Assembly: GCA_015064195.1 (NCBI GenBank)
Contig: SVSO01000095.1
Coordinates: 1-10,005, forward strand
Length of the DNA stretch: 10,005 bases
Source of the DNA: Oscillospiraceae bacterium
Lineage (GTDB): Bacteria; Bacillota_A; Clostridia; Oscillospirales; CAG-272
Direction: 5' to 3'
In this document: positions 6,135 through 10,005 of the stretch, piece after piece
How positions within the stretch are numbered: the first letter of the stretch is position 1
Layout: the number at the start of each line of letters is the position of its first letter
Program-made: the position numbers and the translations under genes
Notes under the pieces: generated by a model
Told to the model about the DNA's origin: nothing
Databases searched by the model: none
What the model saw: the letters and a program-made list of their open reading frames with translations, nothing else

Positions 6135-6731
6135 TTAAAGTCTGATTATCCAGATATTTCTGAAGCTGATGGGGTCGCCGTGATCCTGCAGCATGAGCGG
6201 ACCTTCCGCCACTTCGTTGGTCTGTTGGAACAGCCCGCCCGGACAAGTGCGCGGAAGCTCCCGGTTGTTGTGAATGGGAAGGCCATTCTGCAAAACCGTC
6301 AGCCTTGCGTGTTCGGTAACATTGCCCGCATCATCGAAGCGCGGTGCGCGGAACAAAATGTCGTAGGTTTGCCATGTCATCGGCGGCTTGCAGGCATTGC
6401 AGAGGGGCGGAAACTGAGAGTAAATACCGCCGCAGTCGCTCATTGTGGGATTCTCGATGCCGTAGGAATCCAGCACCTGAAGCTCATAACGTCCCTGCAG
6501 AAATACACCGCTGTTGGCCTTGGACTGACCGGTTTTATCCGGCATATCCGGCTCCAGCCATTCTAAATGCAGCATTGCATCGCCGAATGTCACATCTGTA
6601 TATATGTTACCGGCGTGCGGCTCAACGGTCAGCACACCGTTTTCAACGCGCCATTTCGCATCGCCGCCATGAATGCTCTTCCAGCCGACGAGATCCTTAC
6701 CGTTGAACAGGATGATCTTTTCTTTATTCAT
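6135..6731 (-). CDS. DUF1080 protein (3-keto-disaccharide hydrolase family)
   Basis: 198 residues; ATG at 6731 with GAGG six bases upstream. A GTG twelve bases earlier is the only alternative and lies on the ribosome site. The protein is one DUF1080 (PF06439) beta-sandwich domain. LFNGKDLVGW at 8-17 is the family's opening motif, followed by NSGVFLQGRYELQVLDSYG (73-91), GGIYSQFPP (101-109), WQTYDILFRAPRFD (120-133) and AEGPLMLQDHG (175-185). There is no signal peptide, whereas many Bacteroidetes or planctomycete homologues are secreted, so this one should be cytoplasmic. Characterised relatives hydrolyse 3-keto-glycosides made by Gfo/Idh/MocA-type oxidoreductases, and one such gene lies next door, convergent. 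The start codon is 8 nt after the metK stop and its ribosome site overlaps that stop, so it is probably cotranscribed with metK. The family call is firm; substrate and cellular role are inferred. Confidence 0.88.
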   Translation of the reverse strand: MNKEKIILFNGKDLVGWKSIHGGDAKWRVENGVLTVEPHAGNIYTDVTFGDAMLHLEWLEPDMPDKTGQSKANSGVFLQGRYELQVLDSYGIENPTMSDCGGIYSQFPPLCNACKPPMTWQTYDILFRAPRFDDAGNVTEHARLTVLQNGLPIHNNRELPRTCPGGLFQQTNEVAEGPLMLQDHGDPISFRNIWIIRL

Positions 6732-6739
6732 GTTGTACC

Positions 6740-7915
6740 TCACTTAATTTCCTTCAGCGCATCCACAAGATCCAGCGCCTCCCAAGGAGCGTTCAGATCT
6801 TCGCGGCCCATGTGACCGTATGCGGCCAACTTGCGGTAAATCGGACGGCGGAGCTTAAAGCGATCGATGATAGCAGCCGGGCGGAGATCCACCAGCTCGG
6901 CAATCTTCGCGGAGATCTTTTCCTCATCAACCACAGCCGTGCCAAAGGTTTCGATGAGCACGGACACAGGCTTCGCAACGCCGATGGCGTATGCGATCTG
7001 CACCTCGCACTTGGCTGCGAGACCTGCAGCTACCACGTTCTTTGCGATGTAGCGAGCGGCGTAGGATGCAGAGCGGTCAACCTTGGTCGGGTCTTTGCCG
7101 GAGAATGCGCCGCCGCCGTGACGGGAATAGCCGCCGTAGGTGTCAACGATGATCTTGCGGCCGGTGAGACCGGAGTCACCGTGCGGGCCGCCGACGACAA
7201 AGCGTCCGGTGGGGTTGACGAAAATCTTGGTTTCGGCATCCATAAGATCTGCGGGAATGACGGGCTTGATGACATTTTCGATGACATCGGCGCGGATCTG
7301 CTCCAGTTCAACATCAGCGGAATGCTGGGAGGAGATGACCACTGCATCAACGCGAACGGGCTTGTCATCGTCGTATTCCACCGTCACCTGAGACTTTCCA
7401 TCGGCGCGGAGATAGGGCAGGGTGCCGTTTTTGCGAACCTCGGTGAGGCGGAGTGCCAGCTTGTGCGCCAGGGAGATGGGCAGAGGCATCAGCTCGGGCG
7501 TTTCGTTGCAGGCGTAGCCGAACATGAGGCCCTGGTCGCCGGCGCCGGTGTCGAAATCGTCGGTGATCTCGCCGCCCTTTGCCTCGAGGGACTTGTCAAC
7601 GCCCAACGCGATGTCGGGGGACTGGCCGTGGATCTGATTGATAACGGCGCAGGTGTCGCAGTTGAAGCCCTTCGCGTCGTCGTCATAGCCGATCTCGCGG
7701 ACGGTCTCACGGACGATCTTCTGAATATCGATGGTGGCCTTGGTGGTGATTTCGCCCATGACCATGACGATACCGGTGGTGGTGGTGGTTTCGCAGGCTA
7801 CGCGGGACATGGGATCCTGCTCGAGAAGTGCGTCCAGCACCGCGTCGGATACCTGGTCGCAGATTTTATCGGGATGTCCCTCGGTTACGGATTCGGATGT
7901 AAAAAGACGTCTCAT
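6740..7915 (-). CDS. metK: S-adenosylmethionine synthetase
   Basis: 391 residues, full length for the family. ATG at 7915 with GGAGG eight bases upstream. MetK makes S-adenosylmethionine from methionine and ATP in the cytoplasm, releasing phosphate and diphosphate. Signature motifs: GHPDK at 13-17 (methionine/ATP site, His14), GAGDQG at 124-129 (ATP-binding hexapeptide), and [17 protein letters not shown] at 267-283 (phosphate-binding loop with catalytic lysines). All conserved positions I checked are intact. The gene sits behind a SAM-I riboswitch and terminator, giving feedback by its own product. The DUF1080 gene follows after 8 nt with no terminator between them. Confidence 0.98.
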   Translation of the reverse strand: MRRLFTSESVTEGHPDKICDQVSDAVLDALLEQDPMSRVACETTTTTGIVMVMGEITTKATIDIQKIVRETVREIGYDDDAKGFNCDTCAVINQIHGQSPDIALGVDKSLEAKGGEITDDFDTGAGDQGLMFGYACNETPELMPLPISLAHKLALRLTEVRKNGTLPYLRADGKSQVTVEYDDDKPVRVDAVVISSQHSADVELEQIRADVIENVIKPVIPADLMDAETKIFVNPTGRFVVGGPHGDSGLTGRKIIVDTYGGYSRHGGGAFSGKDPTKVDRSASYAARYIAKNVVAAGLAAKCEVQIAYAIGVAKPVSVLIETFGTAVVDEEKISAKIAELVDLRPAAIIDRFKLRRPIYRKLAAYGHMGREDLNAPWEALDLVDALKEIK

Positions 7916-7943
7916 TTATGTTTCCTCCTTGTTTGCAGCATCA

Positions 7944-7969
7944 GAAAAGCCCCCGGAATCCCGAGGGCT
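7944..7969 (-). terminator. Riboswitch-controlled terminator before metK
   Basis: On the minus strand the 9-bp stem AGCCCUCGG / CCGGGGGCU (7969-7961 with 7956-7948, GAUU loop, one U-G pair) is followed by UUUUC. It lies just after the SAM-I aptamer and just before the metK ribosome site, the standard position for S-box transcription attenuation: high SAM favours the terminator. Confidence 0.88.
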
Positions 7970-7979
7970 GAAATTTTAC

Positions 7980-8060
7980 TCATCTCTCAGGAATTGGCAC
8001 CAACGCAAAATGCAGGTTGCCGGGCTTCACAGGGCCAGTCCCTCCGCCGCTCTTGATAAG
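7980..8060 (-). ncRNA. SAM-I (S-box) riboswitch aptamer
   Basis: The minus strand matches the S-box core closely. P1 pairs CUUAUC (8060-8055) with GAUGAG (7985-7980); AAGAG and GGAGGGACUGG (8045-8035) form the kink-turn side, followed by GCCCGGCAACC and GGUGCCAAUUCC (8001-7990). Binding of S-adenosylmethionine stabilises P1 and so allows the downstream terminator to form, lowering metK expression. Placement between a perfect promoter and metK fits exactly. The competing antiterminator pairing was not worked out. Confidence 0.95.
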
Positions 8061-8080
8061 AATATTTTGCTGTACACTAT

Positions 8081-8109
8081 ATTATAACACAGATCGCGCG
8101 GTTTGTCAA
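8081..8109 (-). promoter_or_regulatory. Consensus sigma-A promoter of the metK transcript
   Basis: On the minus strand TTGACA (8109-8104) and TATAAT (8086-8081) are separated by 17 bp, with TGT before the -10 box. Both boxes are perfect consensus. The -35 begins 6 bp after the stop codon of the preceding gene. The expected start of transcription is about 15 nt before the riboswitch aptamer. Confidence 0.93.
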
Positions 8110-8115
8110 TAGCTA

Positions 8116-8589
8116 TCAGAACAATTCCACGATAAATTTTACGAGCTGAGAGCCGAACGTCATGATAAGGCCTGCAGTGACCACACCGCCGAAGATGGAA
8201 ATGGACGCGGGCAGCTTTTTCATGTCGAAAACCGATGCGACCAGTGCGCCTGTCCATGCGCCGGTGCCGGGGAGGGGAATGGCGACAAATACGAACAGTC
8301 CCCACGCCGCATATTTTTCGATTTTCGGACGGTTTTTCTCCGCTTTTTCATAAAGCCAAGTGGAAACTTTTTTGAAAATCGCGATGGAACAGCCGCGCAT
8401 CCACTTGAGAATTGCCTTGACGAACAGCAGAATAAACGGAATCGGGATGCAGTTGCCGATGATGGAGATGCTGAGCGTCCAATGCCACGGCAGACCCATA
8501 CCCGTGCCGATGGGAACCGCGCCGCGCAGTTCGATGAGCGGCACCATGGAAACGAAGAAAACGATCAGATATTTAACGAGAATGCTCAC
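8116..8589 (-). CDS. Small multi-drug export family membrane protein (COG2426)
   Basis: About 157 residues from a GTG at 8589, which has GAGG five bases upstream. A TTG at 8604 would add five residues but has no ribosome site, so I prefer the GTG; no ATG is available. The protein is mostly hydrophobic with roughly four to five membrane segments and a basic, charged cytoplasmic stretch at 62-92. PLIELRGAVPIG at 17-28 and IPLPGTGAWTGAL at 104-116 are the paired signature motifs of PF06695. The family name 'small multi-drug export' rests on old evidence and real substrates are unknown; the repeated proline and glycine motifs suggest a DedA-like membrane fold, which is inference. It follows ribU after a 33-nt gap without a terminator, so it is probably expressed from the FMN-riboswitch transcript. 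The metK promoter starts directly behind it. Confidence 0.85.
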   Translation of the reverse strand: MSILVKYLIVFFVSMVPLIELRGAVPIGTGMGLPWHWTLSISIIGNCIPIPFILLFVKAILKWMRGCSIAIFKKVSTWLYEKAEKNRPKIEKYAAWGLFVFVAIPLPGTGAWTGALVASVFDMKKLPASISIFGGVVTAGLIMTFGSQLVKFIVELF

Positions 8590-8622
8590 GATAACCTCGA
8601 ACAAATTTGAAATTTATGTAAA

Positions 8623-9219
8623 TTATATGTGAAGAATCTTGGAAAGCCGCTTGTAAAGCAGCAGATTGATGAGGGAGCAGAGCACACCCTTCACCAGATT
8701 GAAGGGAGCGACGGCGAAAATCACCAGTGTCGCGAGGCTGTTCACCCTGCTGTTTGCATCAGCACCCATCTGAAGGATCGCTTCCAGCGGGAAATGGGCC
8801 AGTGCAACGTAAGCGGGGATCATGACAAAATAATTGAGTACACATCCGACCGCGACCAGCGAAAGGATGCCGACAAGCAGGCCGATGACTGCGCCTTGGA
8901 AGGATTTTTTATTTTTATAAATCAGCGATGCGGGCACAACAAGTGCGCATCCCATGGCAAAATTGGCAAGCTCGCCCACACCGGCGGTGATGGTGCCGTT
9001 GAGGAGGAGGTTGAGCAGATTTTTCAGCAGCTCCATAATGGCGGCCGCGAGAGGGCCCATGGCGAACCCGCCCATCAGAATGACGGCTTCGGAAAGATCC
9101 AGCTCATAAAAGGAAGGCGCGAAGGGAAGTGGGAATTCAAACAGCATAATGATCGCCGAAATTGCGGTCAAAATGGCGATTTTTGTCATGTTGCGGACGG
9201 TAAACAGCTTGGTATCCAT
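8623..9219 (-). CDS. ribU: Riboflavin ECF transporter S component
   Basis: 198 residues from the ATG at 9219, with AAGGAG nine bases upstream. A longer frame extends upstream through the leader and riboswitch but has no ribosome site and is not used. RibU binds riboflavin in the membrane and works with the shared EcfA/A'/T module, which is not in this window. About six membrane segments are visible. Family signatures include FPLPFAPSFYELDLSEA (29-45), GGFAMGP (50-56), KNLLNLLLNG (66-75), GELANFAMG (82-90), NYFVMIPAY (129-137) and PFNLVKGVLCS (172-182). Ala15 and Ala19 in the first segment form the AxxxA motif for contact with EcfT. An FMN riboswitch immediately upstream supports the substrate assignment. 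The COG2426 gene follows on the same strand. Confidence 0.95.
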   Translation of the reverse strand: MDTKLFTVRNMTKIAILTAISAIIMLFEFPLPFAPSFYELDLSEAVILMGGFAMGPLAAAIMELLKNLLNLLLNGTITAGVGELANFAMGCALVVPASLIYKNKKSFQGAVIGLLVGILSLVAVGCVLNYFVMIPAYVALAHFPLEAILQMGADANSRVNSLATLVIFAVAPFNLVKGVLCSLINLLLYKRLSKILHI

Positions 9220-9254
9220 AAAAAAATTCTCCTTGAATTGAAAAATCAGGAGAA
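9220..9254 (-). terminator. FMN-riboswitch expression platform: SD-sequestering hairpin with U7 tail
   Basis: On the minus strand UUCUCCU (9254-9248) pairs with AGGAGAA (9233-9227) across a 14-nt loop and is followed by seven U (9226-9220), then directly by the ribU AUG. The 3' arm contains the ribU ribosome site. The hairpin could therefore block translation, end transcription, or both. The 5' arm can alternatively pair as CUUCUC with GAGAAG in the 3' strand of aptamer P1 (9301-9296), with three further A-U pairs after one mismatch. That would be the ligand-free, ON fold. Pairings are seen; the mechanism is inferred. Confidence 0.65.
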
Positions 9255-9291
9255 GCAAAACTATATAAATGCGGAAAAATGCACGAATAGC

Positions 9292-9404
9292 TTTTCTTCT
9301 CTCATCCGGACTATACCGTCGGTGCAGGAATTCCACCTGCTCAGCTCCATCGGAGGTCGCGGACTATACCGCCGGTAAGGATTTTCACCTATCCCTGAAG
9401 AAAA
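9292..9404 (-). ncRNA. FMN riboswitch (RFN element)
   Basis: The minus strand carries the RFN core. P1 is UUUUCUUC (9404-9397) with GAAGAAAA (9299-9292). AGGGAUAGGUGAAAAUCC is followed by ACCGGCGGUAUAGUCCGCGA (9376-9357), a variable hairpin with GGUGGAAUUCC, and CACCGACGGUAUAGUCCGGA ending near 9305. FMN binding closes P1 and shuts down ribU. A promoter for this leader is not evident between tuf and the aptamer, so part of the transcription may come from tuf readthrough. Confidence 0.95.
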
Positions 9405-9409
9405 TAGTA

Positions 9410-9440
9410 TGTATGGGGAATGGAAACCATTCCCCATACA
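9410..9440 (-). terminator. Perfect 14-bp hairpin behind tuf, possible terminator
   Basis: Positions 9410-9423 pair perfectly with 9427-9440 around a 3-base loop. On the minus strand the tail is only moderately U-rich (AUACUAUUUUCUU) and runs into the FMN aptamer P1. A smaller hairpin with a UUUU tail (9457-9453 with 9448-9444) lies between it and the tuf stop. Together they probably end or weaken tuf transcription; an mRNA-end stabilising hairpin is the alternative. Confidence 0.6.
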
Positions 9441-9468
9441 AAATCAGCATAAGCTGAAAGAATCGAAA

Positions 9469-10005
9469 TTATTCCTCGATTTCAGCAACGACGCCGGAAC
9501 CAACGGTACGGCCGCCTTCACGAATAGCGAGACGCAGACCCTTCTCGATAGCGATGGGGGTGATGAGCTCAACCTTCATGTCAACGTTGTCGCCAGGCTT
9601 GCACATTTCAACGCCCTCGGGGAGGTTGATGATGCCGGTAACGTCGGTGGTTCTGAAGTAGAACTGAGGACGATAGCCAGAGAAGAAGGGCTTCTGACGG
9701 CCGCCTTCCTTTTCAGTCAGAACGTACACCTGAGCGGTGAACTTGGTGTGGGGGTTAACGGAGCCGGGCTTGCAGAGAACCTGGCCGCGCTCGATCTCGT
9801 TCTTCTGAACGCCGCGGAGCAGTGCGCCGATGTTGTCGCCTGCTTCAGCAGAGTCAAGCAACTTGTGGAACATCTCGATACCGGTAACGACAGTCTTTCT
9901 GCGGTCTTCGGTAAGGCCGATGATTTCAACTTCTTCGTTGAGCTTGATAACGCCGCGCTCTACACGACCGGTAGCAACAGTACCACGACCGGAGATGGAG
10001 AATAC
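9469..10005 (-). CDS. tuf: Elongation factor Tu, C-terminal part (runs off the right edge)
   Basis: The last 178 residues of EF-Tu; the start and the GTPase domain lie beyond the window. The visible part begins [18 protein letters not shown], the start of domain 2, and continues through domain 3 with [43 protein letters not shown] and the terminal [15 protein letters not shown]-Tu with GTP carries aminoacyl-tRNA to the ribosome. Length from domain 2 to the end matches the usual protein of about 395 residues. The reading frame is open to the edge, with no sign of damage. Stop codon TAA at 9471-9469, followed by two hairpins. Confidence 0.97.
   Translation of the reverse strand, partial: VFSISGRGTVATGRVERGVIKLNEEVEIIGLTEDRRKTVVTGIEMFHKLLDSAEAGDNIGALLRGVQKNEIERGQVLCKPGSVNPHTKFTAQVYVLTEKEGGRQKPFFSGYRPQFYFRTTDVTGIINLPEGVEMCKPGDNVDMKVELITPIAIEKGLRLAIREGGRTVGSGVVAEIEE

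Noticed and set aside
4771..6246. 491-residue minus-strand open frame
   Set aside because: Antisense of the Gfo/Idh/MocA gene, crossing the shared terminator and running into the DUF1080 gene in another frame; histidine- and arginine-rich composition typical of shadows.
6812..8056. 414-residue plus-strand open frame
   Set aside because: Antisense of metK and the SAM riboswitch, both of which are firmly identified on the other strand.
9220..9336. N-terminal extension of RibU by 39 residues
   Set aside because: It would be translated from inside the FMN aptamer without a ribosome site; the ATG at 9219 has AAGGAG and the conserved RibU start.
8629..9378. 249-residue plus-strand open frame
   Set aside because: Antisense of ribU, its leader and the FMN riboswitch; its sequence has no membrane or domain features.
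1..10005. CRISPR arrays, transposases, toxin-antitoxin or defence genes
   Set aside because: No regularly spaced repeats and no such protein motifs were seen on either strand.

Overview
The window looks like chromosomal core-gene territory from a Gram-positive, probably anaerobic spore-forming member of the Bacillota (Clostridia-like). The reasons are a CwlD-type amidase, a RibU riboflavin carrier under an FMN riboswitch, metK under a SAM-I (S-box) riboswitch, strong GGAGG ribosome binding sites, consensus sigma-A promoters and short intrinsic terminators. Species cannot be named from this sequence alone. I see no phage, transposase, plasmid or CRISPR genes.

Left part (1-455): a tRNA-Lys(UUU) gene on the minus strand with a perfect consensus promoter and its own intrinsic terminator. 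Beyond the terminator lies a puzzling 149-bp segment. It has perfect 13-bp inverted ends, several internal hairpins and a 25-bp duplicate of the 3' end of the tRNA gene.

Cell-wall block (456-4742): a 1031-residue membrane-anchored protein on the minus strand joins a GHL10-type glycoside hydrolase domain to a C-terminal amidase_3 domain. It is divergent from a plus-strand pair: a 94-residue NfeD-like membrane protein without the usual soluble domain, overlapping by 4 bp a CwlD-like N-acetylmuramoyl-L-alanine amidase. Two zinc amidases and a glycan hydrolase around one intergenic region point to peptidoglycan remodelling, possibly sporulation or germination.

Sugar block (4795-6731): a Gfo/Idh/MocA oxidoreductase on the plus strand converges on a DUF1080 (3-keto-disaccharide hydrolase family) gene on the minus strand, with a shared bidirectional terminator. 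The two families are known to cooperate in oxidising and then cleaving glycosides through 3-keto intermediates. The DUF1080 gene starts 8 nt after the metK stop codon, so it probably shares the SAM-riboswitch transcript.

Right part (6740-10005), all minus strand: the 3' part of tuf (EF-Tu), a long perfect hairpin, an FMN riboswitch, ribU, a COG2426 small membrane transporter gene, then a perfect sigma-A promoter, the SAM-I riboswitch with terminator, metK and the DUF1080 gene. The ribU leader is notable because one hairpin both covers the ribosome binding site and ends in seven U residues.
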